This document shows positions 8,513 to 16,352 of a stretch of DNA of 36,483 bases, in pieces. Each line of letters begins with the position of its first letter. The first letter of the stretch is position 1. The notes beneath the pieces were generated by a model. The model did not search any database. It was not told where the DNA came from and was given only the letters and a program-made list of their open reading frames with translations. This DNA is from Selenomonas sp. FOBRC6 (GTDB lineage: Bacteria > Bacillota > Negativicutes > Selenomonadales > Selenomonadaceae), in NCBI RefSeq assembly GCF_000286455.1, contig NZ_ALKG01000005.1, positions 1 through 36,483 on the forward strand, given 5' to 3'. The translations under genes were made by a program, and so were the position numbers.

Positions 8513-9216
8513 AAAAGATATTACTGGTTGAGGATGATAACGACATCGCCGAACTCGAGCGCGACTATCTCGAGGCGAGCGGTTTCGCCGTCGACATCGT
8601 ATCCGACGGCGACGAGGGCAAGCGCCGCGCGCTCACGGGCGAGTACAGTCTCCTCCTGCTGGATGTCATGCTGCCGGGCGCAGACGGCTTTGCCATCTGC
8701 CGCGATGTCCGTAAGACGCTCGACATCCCGATCCTCATGGTCTCGGCGCGCCTCGAGGACGTGGACAAGATCCGCGCGCTTGGTCTCGGCGCAGATGACT
8801 ACATCGTCAAGCCGTTCAGCCCGAGCGAACTCGCCGCGCGCGTCAAGGCGCATATCACGCGCTATGAGCGCCTCAAGGGCGGCGCACAGACGACGCCCAC
8901 CGTCCTGCGGTTTGGCGCGCTCGAGATCCAGCCGTGGACGCACCGCGTCTTTGTCGCGGGACGCGAGGTACATCTCGCCGCGCGCGAGTTCGATCTGCTC
9001 CTCTTTCTCGCGGAGCACCCGCAGATCGTATTCAGCAAGGAGACGCTCTACGACCGCGTCTGGGATCTGGACGCGATGGGCAATACCTCCACCGTCTCCG
9101 TCCACATGAACCGCCTGCGCGAAAAGATTGAGGACGATCCGTCGCATCCTCGCTGGCTTCAGACCGTCTGGGGCGCTGGCTACCGCTTCAATAGCGAGGC
9201 GACGGAGGAGGAATGA
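8509..9216 (+). CDS. OmpR/PhoB-family response regulator
   Basis: A 235-residue DNA-binding regulator, partner of the preceding kinase with which it shares a 4-base ATGA overlap. The receiver domain (1-115) has the acidic pocket D9/D10, phospho-acceptor Asp52 in LLLLDVMLPG, Ser79 and Lys101 (IVKPFSP). The C-terminal winged helix (about 132-230) shows the usual end VSVHMNRLREKIEDDP and VWGAGYRF. Such proteins bind tandem half-sites about 11 bases apart, which fits the direct repeat at 6888-6909. No terminator is seen before the downstream antiporter promoter. Confidence 0.95.
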   Translation: MKKILLVEDDNDIAELERDYLEASGFAVDIVSDGDEGKRRALTGEYSLLLLDVMLPGADGFAICRDVRKTLDIPILMVSARLEDVDKIRALGLGADDYIVKPFSPSELAARVKAHITRYERLKGGAQTTPTVLRFGALEIQPWTHRVFVAGREVHLAAREFDLLLFLAEHPQIVFSKETLYDRVWDLDAMGNTSTVSVHMNRLREKIEDDPSHPRWLQTVWGAGYRFNSEATEEE

Positions 9217-9235
9217 ATTTTTGCGTGAGGATATT

Positions 9236-9263
9236 TTGCTAAATCCTGTTTTTTTGTTATAAT
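9236..9263 (+). promoter_or_regulatory. Promoter of the NhaC-family antiporter gene
   Basis: TTGCTA (9236-9241), a 16-base spacer ending in a T-run, and a perfect TATAAT (9258-9263), starting 20 bases after the response-regulator stop. Confidence 0.65.
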
Positions 9264-9314
9264 GGGAAACGGTCTTTATCGAATATCAATCTATATAGGG
9301 AGTGTATCTAACTC

Positions 9315-10826
9315 ATGACAGCAACCGCATGGTCGATTCTGCCGCCGATCATCACCATCGTCCTCGCGCTCTGGACGAAGGAAGTCTACATGTCGCTCAT
9401 CATCGGCATCTTCTCGGGCGCAATGCTCTTCGCGGGCGGTAATTTCCTGCAAGCGACGCTCACAATGTTTCAGGTCATGGCGGACAAGGTCGGCAGCAAT
9501 GTCAACATCCTCGTCTTTCTCGTCATCCTCGGCATCCTCGTCGCCGCCATCACACGCTCGGGCGCGATGAACGCATACGGCGAGTGGGCGACACGCACGA
9601 TCAAGGGCAAGCGCAGCGCCTCCCTCGTCACCGTCCTGCTCGGCATCGTCATCTTCATCGACGACTACTTCAACTGTCTCACAGTCGGCACGGTCATGCG
9701 CCCTGTCACGGATAAATTCCAGATTGCGCGCACGAAGCTCGCCTACATCATCGACGCGACCGCCGCGCCGATCTGCATCATCGCTCCCGTCTCGAGCTGG
9801 GCGGCGGCAGTCGGTTCCTCGCTGCCCGAGGATAGTCACATCGACGGCTTCATGCTCTTTCTGCAGACGATTCCCTTCAATCTCTACGCGTGGCTCACGA
9901 TCCTCTTCATGCTCTTCGTCATCTGGACGGGACGCGACTTCGGGGCAATGCGGCAGAGCGTCGAGAAGTCAAATGTGCATTTCGAGATTCCGAAGGAGTA
10001 TCAGGACACGGCGGAGGCATCTGCGAGCGCGGCTAGCGAAGGGCGCGGCAAGATGATCGACCTCATGCTGCCGCTGCTCGTCCTCATTGGTGCGTGTATC
10101 TACGGCATGCTCTACACGGGCGGCATCCACGAGGGCAGGAGTATTGCGGACGCATTCGCTAACTGTGACTCGTCGAAGTCACTCGTGCTCGGTTCGTTCA
10201 TCGCATTCGTCTTTACGGGGCTGCTCTACCTCCCCCGCCGCGTCGTCTCGTTCAACGTGTTCTGCGACAGCTTTGGCTGGGGCTTCAAAGCAATGACCCC
10301 CGCCATCTTCATCCTCTGCCTCGCGTGGACGCTCTCGGGCATCTGCAGCAAGGAGTACCTTGACCTCGGCGGCTTCGTCGGCTCCGTCGTCTCGGCGAAT
10401 ACGGGCGTTGTCATGTTCCTGCCGCCGCTCTTCTTCCTCGTCGCAGCAGGGCTTGCCTTCGCGACGGGCACGAGCTGGGGCACGTTCGGCATCCTGATTC
10501 CGATCGCCATTGCCGTCCTCGGGCAGACAGCTCCTGACATCCTCGTCGTTTCCGTCGCCGCCATCCTCTCGGGCGCGGTCTGCGGCGACCATGCCTCACC
10601 CATCTCGGATACCACCATCCTCGCTTCGGCGGGCGCGCAGTGTCACCACCTCGACCACGTATCCACACAGCTGCCCTACGTCGGCGTCGTCGCCTCCTGC
10701 TCCCTCGTCGGCTACATCGCTGACGGACTCACGGGCAACGGCTACATCGGTCTCGCCGTCGGCATCGCTACCCTCGCCCTCACAATGGTAGCAATCTCCA
10801 CACGCGTGACATCTGCAGAGAAGTAA
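9315..10826 (+). CDS. NhaC-family Na+/H+ antiporter-like transporter
   Basis: A 503-residue polytopic inner-membrane protein of the Na_H_antiporter (NhaC) family. About a dozen hydrophobic segments are visible, with the family-typical blocks FIDDYFNCLTVGTVMRPVTD, ATAAPICIIAPVSSWAA, ATGTSWGTFGILIPIA and GDHASPISDTTILASAGA, which carry the conserved polar residues of the ion path. Members exchange Na+ for H+, and some relatives couple to organic acids such as lactate or malate, so the exact substrate is uncertain. The ATG at 9315 has a GGGAG about 12 bases upstream, which is rather distant. The gene has its own promoter and a hairpin downstream, so it is probably monocistronic. Confidence 0.88.
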   Translation: MTATAWSILPPIITIVLALWTKEVYMSLIIGIFSGAMLFAGGNFLQATLTMFQVMADKVGSNVNILVFLVILGILVAAITRSGAMNAYGEWATRTIKGKRSASLVTVLLGIVIFIDDYFNCLTVGTVMRPVTDKFQIARTKLAYIIDATAAPICIIAPVSSWAAAVGSSLPEDSHIDGFMLFLQTIPFNLYAWLTILFMLFVIWTGRDFGAMRQSVEKSNVHFEIPKEYQDTAEASASAASEGRGKMIDLMLPLLVLIGACIYGMLYTGGIHEGRSIADAFANCDSSKSLVLGSFIAFVFTGLLYLPRRVVSFNVFCDSFGWGFKAMTPAIFILCLAWTLSGICSKEYLDLGGFVGSVVSANTGVVMFLPPLFFLVAAGLAFATGTSWGTFGILIPIAIAVLGQTAPDILVVSVAAILSGAVCGDHASPISDTTILASAGAQCHHLDHVSTQLPYVGVVASCSLVGYIADGLTGNGYIGLAVGIATLALTMVAISTRVTSAEK

Positions 10827-10845
10827 ATACGATCTACTAAATACA

Positions 10846-10882
10846 AACGCCGCCGATGAGGTACAGCCCCATCGGTGGCGTT
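10846..10882 (+). terminator. Hairpin terminator after the antiporter gene
   Basis: Stem AACGCCGCCGATG (10846-10858) pairs with CATCGGTGGCGTT (10870-10882) with one G-T wobble, around an 11-base loop. Flanking ATAC and GTAT sequences extend it imperfectly. The T-run after the stem is short. Confidence 0.65.
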
Positions 10883-10905
10883 ATGTATTATACATTACTT
10901 TTTTC

Positions 10906-10938
10906 AAAAAAAACTATCCAGATTCTATGTGTATCCGG
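10906..10938 (-). terminator. Possible terminator of the Rpn-type gene
   Basis: On the minus strand a short stem, CCGGAT with ATCTGG (one G-T wobble), is followed by ATAG and eight T residues. The stem is weak but the T tract is strong, and it lies about 20 bases past the stop codon. Confidence 0.45.
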
Positions 10939-10958
10939 TAGCAAAAAGACTCAAAGCA

Positions 10959-11783
10959 TTAGGCTCTCGCCATCTGTTCAACTTCCTCAAGCGGCAGCTG
11001 GGTCGCTGCGGCAATCTGGGAAATCGTCAATTTTCCCAAGGAAATCAACGCCAGCGCCGTTGCACGAGCCGACTCCAACCGTCCCTCGGCGCGTCCCTCG
11101 GCACGCCCCTCTTCCATCTTTTTCTCTCCAAACTTTTCCATCAGTTCGCACATGGTATTTACCCCCTCCGCTTCCGCCTTAAAGTAACTGGCGCGTTTTG
11201 CAAGTTCCTTGTAGTGCATCTGCTCCGCACGCTCACAGAAGAAATCCTGCATTAGACGACCGAGAGGCGTGTCCTCACGATTCGCCCCGTTCACATAGAG
11301 AATATGCGCGCCGTCGTCAAACGGACGTTGAAGCTCTTGAATGACGCGCTCCACATGGTAGAGCGGATGCCCCGCACGGTATATGTCATTCTCCGTGATA
11401 AAGATCACCCACGTTTCGGGCAGTGCGGAGAATTTCGCAGATTTTTCCAACTCACGCGTATCCATCATACTGCTATTGTATCGCGCACGACGCGCGGCTG
11501 CTCCCTCGTTCGCCCGCTGCACCTCACAGTCGTAGAGCTTCCCCTCGCTGTCCTCAGCGATCACATCGAAACGAACGCCGCGTCCATAGAGATTATCAAC
11601 GCTCTGCTGTGTAACGACACGCTTTACCACGAGATCGTCCCGATCAAGGAAGATGCGCAGCAGAAGCTGCATTCCCTCGATGTTGTTGTCGAAACATACA
11701 TTGAAAAACGTGTCATCTATCAGACGGAGTTTCTGAATCAATGCAAGATATTCCGCCGGAACATTCTTCTTGATAATACTCAT
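10959..11783 (-). CDS. Rpn-family / PD-(D/E)XK nuclease-family transposase-like protein
   Basis: A 274-residue protein of the group annotated as Rpn recombination-promoting nuclease or PD-(D/E)XK nuclease family transposase. The nuclease core is visible as Asp73 in GVRFDVIAED and E87-V-Q89 in LYDCEVQRA, the ExQ variant of the ExK motif, followed by RARYNSSMMD. Residues 225-236 contain the repeat EGRAEGRAEGR, a feature of this family, and the last 25 residues (LGKLTISQIAAATQLPLEEV) look helix-turn-helix-like. The start is supported by AAAGGAGAAAGAGG. It has its own strong promoter and no inverted repeats or target duplications around it, so it is a solitary gene rather than an intact element. 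Roles proposed for the family are RecA-independent recombination and phage defence. Confidence 0.85.
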   Translation of the reverse strand: MSIIKKNVPAEYLALIQKLRLIDDTFFNVCFDNNIEGMQLLLRIFLDRDDLVVKRVVTQQSVDNLYGRGVRFDVIAEDSEGKLYDCEVQRANEGAAARRARYNSSMMDTRELEKSAKFSALPETWVIFITENDIYRAGHPLYHVERVIQELQRPFDDGAHILYVNGANREDTPLGRLMQDFFCERAEQMHYKELAKRASYFKAEAEGVNTMCELMEKFGEKKMEEGRAEGRAEGRLESARATALALISLGKLTISQIAAATQLPLEEVEQMARA

Positions 11784-11813
11784 TGATTCGCCTCTTTCTC
11801 CTTTGATACTATC

Positions 11814-11842
11814 ATATTATGGGAAACAAGGGTTCTTGTCAA
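11814..11842 (-). promoter_or_regulatory. Strong sigma-70-type promoter for the Rpn-type gene
   Basis: Reading leftward: consensus TTGACA (11842-11837), a 17-base spacer, TAATAT (11819-11814). It lies about 30 bases upstream of the start codon. Confidence 0.75.
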
Positions 11843-11883
11843 GAATGAAAATTTCGACTCATCCCATTCCTCCATGAGACAGC

Positions 11884-11934
11884 AAAACGCTCCTTGCAGA
11901 CGGCAGTCATGCACATCTGTAAGGAGCGTTTTTC
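11884..11934 (-). terminator. Terminator of the sorbitol operon
   Basis: A long stem with arms AAAACGCTCCTTGCAGA (11884-11900) and TCTGTAAGGAGCGTTTT, with one mismatch, begins about 14 bases after the dehydrogenase stop. T-runs on both sides would also allow it to act on plus-strand transcripts. Confidence 0.8.
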
Positions 11935-11947
11935 AATGTTAGGTAAT

Positions 11948-12757
11948 TTACCCGCGTGTCTTGCCGCCCGCGACGTTGTAGGTAACGCCGTGGATGTAGG
12001 AGGCGCGCTCGGAGGCGAGGTAGGCGACGAGGTCGGCGACCTCGGAGAGTTTGCCGCTGCGTCCGAGCGGCGTGGTCTTCGTACTCGCGTACCCCTTGCG
12101 CAAGTCATCGACGGTGATGCCGCGCGTGTAGGCGAGTGCTTCCTCATAGGCAAGGGTGCGGAGCCCCGTTGCCTCGAGGATGCCAGGCGCGACGCCGATG
12201 ACGCGCACGCCGTACTTGCCGAACTCCTTCGCCCACGAACGCGTGAAGGAGTTGACGGCATTCTTCGTCGCAGCGTAGATGCTCTGACCCTCAGAGCCCT
12301 CAATGCCGCTCTCGGAGCTCATGTTGATGATCACGCCGTGTCCCTGTGCGACGAGCTCGCGTCCGACCGCCTGTGCGCAGAGGTAGACGCCCTTGAGGTT
12401 GACTGCCGTGACCTTGTCGAAGACGGCGTCGTCCAGCTCGTACTTCCCATGCGGATCCTTCGGGTCGACGAGGAGGCGCGGGATGTTGATGCCCGCGTTG
12501 TTGACAAGGATGTCGATCGCACCGAACGTCTTCTTCGCCTCTGCGACCATTGCCTCTACGCTCTCGCGCTTCGTGACATCGGTGACAACGTAGAGAACCT
12601 TGCCGTTCTTTGCATCAAATGCGGGTGCCTCCGGGTTCATATCGCAAACAACGACGTTCGCGCCCTGTGCCAGGAACTCCTCCACAACGGCCTTACCGAT
12701 GCCCGATGCACCGCCCGTGACGATGGCAGTTTTTCCTTCGAGATTCAACCAACTCAT
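11948..12757 (-). CDS. srlD: Sorbitol-6-phosphate 2-dehydrogenase (SDR family)
   Basis: A 269-residue short-chain dehydrogenase that would oxidise sorbitol-6-phosphate to fructose-6-phosphate with NAD+. Motifs: dinucleotide-binding TGGASGIGK (14-22), acidic D39 after the second strand, NNAG (86-89), N120, catalytic Ser148, Tyr161 and Lys165 (YAATK). The N-terminus MSWLNLEGKTAIVTGGASG resembles the lactobacillar sorbitol-6-phosphate dehydrogenases (GutF/SorD type). AAGGAG precedes the start. It is the last gene of the PTS operon, 42 bases after the IIBC gene. The PTS context supports the substrate assignment more than the motifs do; a related polyol phosphate is possible. Confidence 0.88.
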   Translation of the reverse strand: MSWLNLEGKTAIVTGGASGIGKAVVEEFLAQGANVVVCDMNPEAPAFDAKNGKVLYVVTDVTKRESVEAMVAEAKKTFGAIDILVNNAGINIPRLLVDPKDPHGKYELDDAVFDKVTAVNLKGVYLCAQAVGRELVAQGHGVIINMSSESGIEGSEGQSIYAATKNAVNSFTRSWAKEFGKYGVRVIGVAPGILEATGLRTLAYEEALAYTRGITVDDLRKGYASTKTTPLGRSGKLSEVADLVAYLASERASYIHGVTYNVAGGKTRG

Positions 12758-12799
12758 AATAGATTCTCCTTCTGTACTGCTCTGTGTTCAGTGAAAAAC

Positions 12800-13801
12800 T
12801 TAGCTCTCGTAGAGGCCTGCACTGGCAATCCACGCGATGATGACGGCGAGAGGGCCGGTCATGAAGCGCGAGTAGAGGACAGCGGGCACGCCAATCTCAA
12901 CGGTCTTGGCATCCGCCTCGGCAAGTCCGAGTCCGACGGGGATGAAGTCACAGGCGCACTGTACGTTGATGGCGAAGACCGCGGGAAGCGCAAGGTTCGG
13001 CGGGATGTGCCCGAGGCCGATCTCGACGCCGATGAGAACGCCGACGACCTGCGCAATGACCGCCCCTGGTCCAAGGAACGGGGAAAGGAGCGGGAAGGAG
13101 CAGATGAGCGCGAGGATGACGAGCCCGATGGGCGACGCGGCAAGCGGCGAGACAAAGTGCGCAACGAAGTCGCCGAAGCCCGAGCCGAGGATGACACCGA
13201 TGAGCATGGAGACGAATGCCATGAAGGGCAGGATTGTCGTGATGAGCGTGTTGATGGACTCGCGGCCTGCCTGGTAGAAGGTAGCGACGATGCCGCCCAT
13301 CATCTGTCCGACCTTTGCCATGAGGCTGCCGGACTGCTCTGTGATCTTCTTCGAGGTATCATATTTCGGCTTGTCCGCCGCCTCTTCTGCGGGCGCTGCG
13401 GCAGGTGCTGCTGCAGGAGCCGCTGTGCCGTCGCTGAATGCAATGTTCGCGGGCTTTACCGCCGAGACGTAGATGTCCTCTTTGATGTACTGCGCAAGGG
13501 GGCCGGAGGGTCCCGTCTGCTTGATGTTGACGGTGAAGATGCGCTTCTGCGGATAGATGCCGCAGCGCAGCGTGCCGCCGCAGTCGATGACCGCCGCGAG
13601 GATCTCGTCCTCGGGAACGCTGGTCTTGAAGCCGTCCACGACCTCCGCACCTGTCATTTCGCCGAGGCGTACGGCGACATCCGAGATCACGCCGCCGGTG
13701 ATGTTGACGATCTTGTTCTTCTTCTCATCCGGCGTAAGGGTGAGCGGGCCGCCAAAGCCGCCCGAGCCTGCCGATACGATGACGCTCTTGTATTCGCTCA
13801 T
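12800..13801 (-). CDS. srlE: PTS glucitol/sorbitol-specific IIBC component
   Basis: A 333-residue protein of the Gut family of PTS permeases. The N-terminal IIB domain (1-120) carries the conserved [17 protein letters not shown] block with Cys74 and Cys80, one of which is the phosphorylation site. An Ala/Pro linker (127-142) leads to the membrane domain (about 160-333), the second part of the Gut IIC, with several helices and the conserved [16 protein letters not shown] and [13 protein letters not shown] stretches. AAAGGAG precedes the ATG. It works with the IIC protein encoded 24 bases upstream. A cognate IIA (SrlB) is needed to pass on the phosphate but is not encoded in the operon. Confidence 0.95.
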   Translation of the reverse strand: MSEYKSVIVSAGSGGFGGPLTLTPDEKKNKIVNITGGVISDVAVRLGEMTGAEVVDGFKTSVPEDEILAAVIDCGGTLRCGIYPQKRIFTVNIKQTGPSGPLAQYIKEDIYVSAVKPANIAFSDGTAAPAAAPAAAPAEEAADKPKYDTSKKITEQSGSLMAKVGQMMGGIVATFYQAGRESINTLITTILPFMAFVSMLIGVILGSGFGDFVAHFVSPLAASPIGLVILALICSFPLLSPFLGPGAVIAQVVGVLIGVEIGLGHIPPNLALPAVFAINVQCACDFIPVGLGLAEADAKTVEIGVPAVLYSRFMTGPLAVIIAWIASAGLYES

Positions 13802-13825
13802 GATAATTTCTCCTTTCGGCTTTCC

Positions 13826-14380
13826 TTACGACTTGAGGACAGCGGGTTCTTTGCTGAGCTGTACGCCCTGCTGACGTTGCACATAGGCGACCGTGAAGTC
13901 TGTGAGCCAGCCGCGCAGGAAGTTGACGATGAGTCCGACGAGCAGATAGCGCAGCGCCAGATCCGTGTACGGAAGGCCGAGGGTCGTGATGCCGTTTGCA
14001 ACCCCAAGGAAGACGAACATCTCACCGGGGTTGACGTGCGGGAACATGCCGTTCATCGTGTGGCATGCGGACGATGCTGCAGCATAGTACGAGGGCTTGT
14101 AGTACTCGGGCAGGAATTTTCCGAGCGAGAGCGCCATCGGGTTGCAGAGGAAGAACACGCCGATGAACGGCAGGACAACATAGCGCGAGATGGGGTTGCC
14201 CGCACAGAGGTGAGCAAATCTCTCGACGCGCTCGTTGCCGACGAAGAGGACGATTGCATTCATTGCTACGAGCAGGCAGACGAGGGTCGGAATGATGCCT
14301 GTGACCCACCCGATCAGGGTTTCGCCGCCCTTGTTGAACATGCCGATGAATCCCTCGGCAAAGAGAATCAGAGTATCCAT
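13826..14380 (-). CDS. srlA: PTS glucitol/sorbitol-specific IIC component
   Basis: A 184-residue membrane protein matching the SrlA/GutA IIC family in length and sequence, with the opening [20 protein letters not shown] and the conserved [20 protein letters not shown] and [14 protein letters not shown] blocks. It forms the transport channel with the membrane half of SrlE. GAAAGGAG precedes the ATG at 14380. It is the third gene in the operon, 30 bases after gutM. Confidence 0.95.
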   Translation of the reverse strand: MDTLILFAEGFIGMFNKGGETLIGWVTGIIPTLVCLLVAMNAIVLFVGNERVERFAHLCAGNPISRYVVLPFIGVFFLCNPMALSLGKFLPEYYKPSYYAAASSACHTMNGMFPHVNPGEMFVFLGVANGITTLGLPYTDLALRYLLVGLIVNFLRGWLTDFTVAYVQRQQGVQLSKEPAVLKS

Positions 14381-14410
14381 GTGTTTCTCCTTTCAGTGGA
14401 AACAAAGCCT

Positions 14411-14803
14411 TTATGCATGACTGGCAAGGGTCTCACCCTGCTCCTGATAGATGATGTACTCCTCACGGGCACCGAGCACGGCGCGGCGCGTCTGACGGTC
14501 ATAGCCCGCGACGCTCTCCTCGTCGAGATCGAGCAAATTCTTGCCCGTGAAGTCTTCAAAGGGGCGGAAGCCCGCGAATACGGTGACGCCCTTCATAATC
14601 TCGCCGCGCAGGATATTGCACTCGGCATCAATCACAAAGAGGACAATCGCCCCCGCAACGAAGCGCCCCTTCGCCTTACCGATGGCGACCCGCCCCTCGC
14701 GACGCATCTCCTTCACATGTGAGGCAAAGCGGCGGAACTGCAGAATGCTCAGAACCAGCTGGAGCACCCACATGCCTACGGCAATCAAAACAAGCCAGAG
14801 CAT
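14411..14803 (-). CDS. gutM: GutM family regulator of the sorbitol operon
   Basis: A 130-residue protein with one N-terminal membrane helix (MLWLVLIAVGMWVLQLVLSI) and a cytoplasmic part with the family pattern GRVAIGKAKGRFVAG and MKGVTVFAGF. In E. coli and lactobacilli GutM acts as a positive factor for the glucitol genes; how is not fully clear. Four candidate ATG codons lie close together (14812, 14809, 14803 and further in). I choose 14803 because AGAAAGGA then sits nine bases upstream; the first two would have almost no spacing. The regulator gene ends 24 bases before this start. Confidence 0.88.
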   Translation of the reverse strand: MLWLVLIAVGMWVLQLVLSILQFRRFASHVKEMRREGRVAIGKAKGRFVAGAIVLFVIDAECNILRGEIMKGVTVFAGFRPFEDFTGKNLLDLDEESVAGYDRQTRRAVLGAREEYIIYQEQGETLASHA

Positions 14804-14827
14804 TCTCATCATTCCTTTCTTATCTGT

Positions 14828-15766
14828 TCACTCGTTCAGCAGAATCTTTGCTGTCTCCTCATCTGTGATGAGGACGTTGATGTAGCGCCCGCGCAGTGCC
14901 CCGAGGATGGCGGGTACCTTCTCGCGCGATGCCGCCATGCCGATGCTGTAGTTCAGCGCACGGAGGCGTTCGAGCTCGACGGCGATGATGCGATCCTGAA
15001 ACTCGGTGTGGACGGGACGCCCTTCGATGTCGTAGAACATGGAGCAGATCTCCCCGACTACGCGCTCGCGCAGGAGGCTCTCAATCGCCTCACGCCCGAA
15101 GCTGCCCATCCAGACGAGGTTCGAGGACTTTACAGGTGCGCCAATGCCGACGATGCCGATGTCGAGCCGCGCCCAGAGATTCATGATCTGCTCGAAGTTC
15201 ACATCCTGCCGGATTGCCGCCGCAATCTCTGCCGTGCGCGCAATCGCGGGGGCATAAATGTAGTGGCTGCGTCCGCCGAATGCGTTTGCGAGTTCGTAGC
15301 AGAGCGTGTTCACATGGAGATCGCTGTCGAGGCTCTCAGACCCGCCGTCAAGCGGTACGAAGTCCGCGCTCACGGGGTGAAGGCGCTCCGCCGCCGCGCA
15401 GCGCGTCAGCTCGCGGATGCTCGTCCCCCATGCAAGACCAATGGTCTGTCCTTTGGCGACAATGCGACGCAGGAGACTCAGCCCCGCCTGCGCCATGCGC
15501 CGTTTCACCTGCTCGAGGTCGATGCTCCGCGCAACGACATATGCCTCGCGCAGCCCGAAGCGTCGTTCGAGCGCGCTCTCGAGCTCCTCGTTGTTGTCCG
15601 TCTCGACGGTGATGCGTACAATCCCCGCCGCAAGGGCACGCTTCAGATACTTGCTCACCGTTGTGCGATCAACGCCGAGGCGTGCCGCAATCTCCCCCTG
15701 TTTCAGACCGTCCGTGTAGTAAAGGTTTGCCGCTTTGATAAGGATCCGTTTATCCACGGCCTGCAT
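14828..15766 (-). CDS. SorC-family sugar-sensing transcriptional regulator
   Basis: A 312-residue regulator, first gene of the sorbitol operon. The N-terminal helix-turn-helix (about 8-50; YTDGLKQGEIAARLGVDRTTVSKYLKRA) is followed by a SorC-type sugar-binding domain (about 58-310) with the family stretches TIGLAWGTSIREL, DFVPLDGG and IVGIGAPV. Such proteins sense a phosphorylated sugar and repress or activate the adjacent catabolic genes, and they usually autoregulate. GAGGAGGAAAG precedes the ATG. Its leader contains one inverted repeat at the expected transcription start and another palindrome further down, both plausible binding sites. The name of the orthologue is uncertain, so no symbol is given. 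Confidence 0.92.
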   Translation of the reverse strand: MQAVDKRILIKAANLYYTDGLKQGEIAARLGVDRTTVSKYLKRALAAGIVRITVETDNNEELESALERRFGLREAYVVARSIDLEQVKRRMAQAGLSLLRRIVAKGQTIGLAWGTSIRELTRCAAAERLHPVSADFVPLDGGSESLDSDLHVNTLCYELANAFGGRSHYIYAPAIARTAEIAAAIRQDVNFEQIMNLWARLDIGIVGIGAPVKSSNLVWMGSFGREAIESLLRERVVGEICSMFYDIEGRPVHTEFQDRIIAVELERLRALNYSIGMAASREKVPAILGALRGRYINVLITDEETAKILLNE

Positions 15767-15793
15767 TTGCTTTCCTCCTCGGAGAATACATTT

Positions 15794-15805
15794 TCACATA
15801 TGTGA
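15794..15805. promoter_or_regulatory. Perfect 12-base palindrome in the sorbitol operon leader
   Basis: TCACATATGTGA lies between the transcription start and the start codon of the SorC-type gene. A near copy, TCACATACGTGA (11 of 12), occurs at 15927-15938, and a weaker one, CCACATACGCGA, at 16352-16363. Recurrence suggests a protein site rather than chance. Confidence 0.5.
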
Positions 15806-15817
15806 CATATCAGCGCT

Positions 15818-15834
15818 TTTGTCATCCTGACAAA
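15818..15834. promoter_or_regulatory. Inverted-repeat operator at the sorbitol operon transcription start
   Basis: TTTGTCATCCTGACAAA has perfect 7-base arms around TCC. It begins four bases downstream of the -10 box and covers the expected +1, a classic repressor position. The SorC-type regulator encoded just downstream is the obvious candidate ligand. Confidence 0.6.
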
Positions 15835-15837
15835 GTG

Positions 15838-15866
15838 AATATACTGCGAATCTCAATCTATGGCAA
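15838..15866 (-). promoter_or_regulatory. Promoter of the sorbitol operon
   Basis: Reading leftward: TTGCCA (15866-15861), a 17-base spacer, TATATT (15843-15838). This gives a leader of about 65 bases before the regulator start. Confidence 0.7.
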
Positions 15867-15867
15867 G

Positions 15868-15904
15868 AAAAAACGCCGTGAATTTTGCATTTCACAGCGT
15901 TTTT
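15868..15904 (-). terminator. Terminator of the DUF488 gene
   Basis: On the minus strand AAAAACGCTGTGAA pairs with TTCACGGCGTTTTTT, with one mismatch, around a loop of about eight bases, and ends in a run of T. It insulates the sorbitol promoter directly downstream. Confidence 0.8.
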
Positions 15905-15927
15905 CGGTCATTTTCAGTTTTTATCGT

Positions 15928-15963
15928 CACATACGTGAAGTATTCATCTCATAAGTGATGATG
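15928..15963. repeat. 36-base imperfect direct repeat, copy 1
   Basis: It matches 16353-16388 at 29 of 36 positions, including the exact 12-base core TCATCTCATAAG and the leading CACATACG. Copies 1 and 2 bracket the DUF488 gene, 425 bases apart. Copy 1 lies between the stop codon and terminator of that gene. Confidence 0.6.
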
Positions 15964-15968
15964 TCTTT

Positions 15969-16340
15969 TCACTTATCCATCATCGCATACATCCATTCCT
16001 GCAAGACACGGGCATGGTTGACCGCAGGATCTTTCGCCCCATAGAGCAACGTTACATTTTCCCCTGCTGCAAGATGTTCAGCTACCGTTACCATATGAGT
16101 CGGTGCAGCCCTTCCTGTCGAGAGTTCCACGCGATATTTCACAGCAAATTCCTCAAAATGCTCCGCCTTGTGTCCGAACCATGTACGGAGTTCCGGCGAT
16201 GGGGCAATATCCTTCCACCAGTCGTCGAGCGCCGCACGATCCTTGGATATGCCCCGCGGCCAGAGGCGGTCGACCAGCACGCGGAATCCGTCATCCGCAG
16301 CTGCCGCCTCATAGATACGCTTGATCTGAATCTCAGCCAT
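15969..16340 (-). CDS. DUF488 family protein (YeaO-like)
   Basis: A 123-residue cytosolic protein of the DUF488 family, of normal length, with the signature VLVDRLWPRGISKDRAALD and the WFGHKAEHFEEF and LLYGAKDPAVNHARVL stretches. Its function is not established. A GGGGGTGGG-rich sequence, not a good ribosome site, precedes the ATG. A weak promoter (TTGCGG-17-TATGAG, 16401-16373) lies upstream and a good terminator downstream, so it is probably transcribed alone. The gene is bracketed by a 36-base imperfect direct repeat, which could mean that gene plus repeat arrived or was duplicated as a unit. Confidence 0.88.
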   Translation of the reverse strand: MAEIQIKRIYEAAAADDGFRVLVDRLWPRGISKDRAALDDWWKDIAPSPELRTWFGHKAEHFEEFAVKYRVELSTGRAAPTHMVTVAEHLAAGENVTLLYGAKDPAVNHARVLQEWMYAMMDK

Positions 16341-16352
16341 TCAGCCCACCCC

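Noticed and set aside
11080-11115. Short tandem 12-base units as a possible CRISPR or VNTR array
   Set aside because: They encode the in-frame EGRA repeat of the Rpn-type protein, a known family trait, and there are only about three units without spacers.
10959-11842. The transposase-like gene as part of an insertion sequence
   Set aside because: I see no terminal inverted repeats or target duplications around it, and family members are usually stand-alone genes.
11894-14722. A plus-strand open frame of 942 codons antisense to the sorbitol operon
   Set aside because: The opposite strand holds three well-recognised genes with ribosome sites. The antisense frame has no family resemblance, is rich in D/R/E/A from complementary GC-rich codons, and spans gene boundaries.
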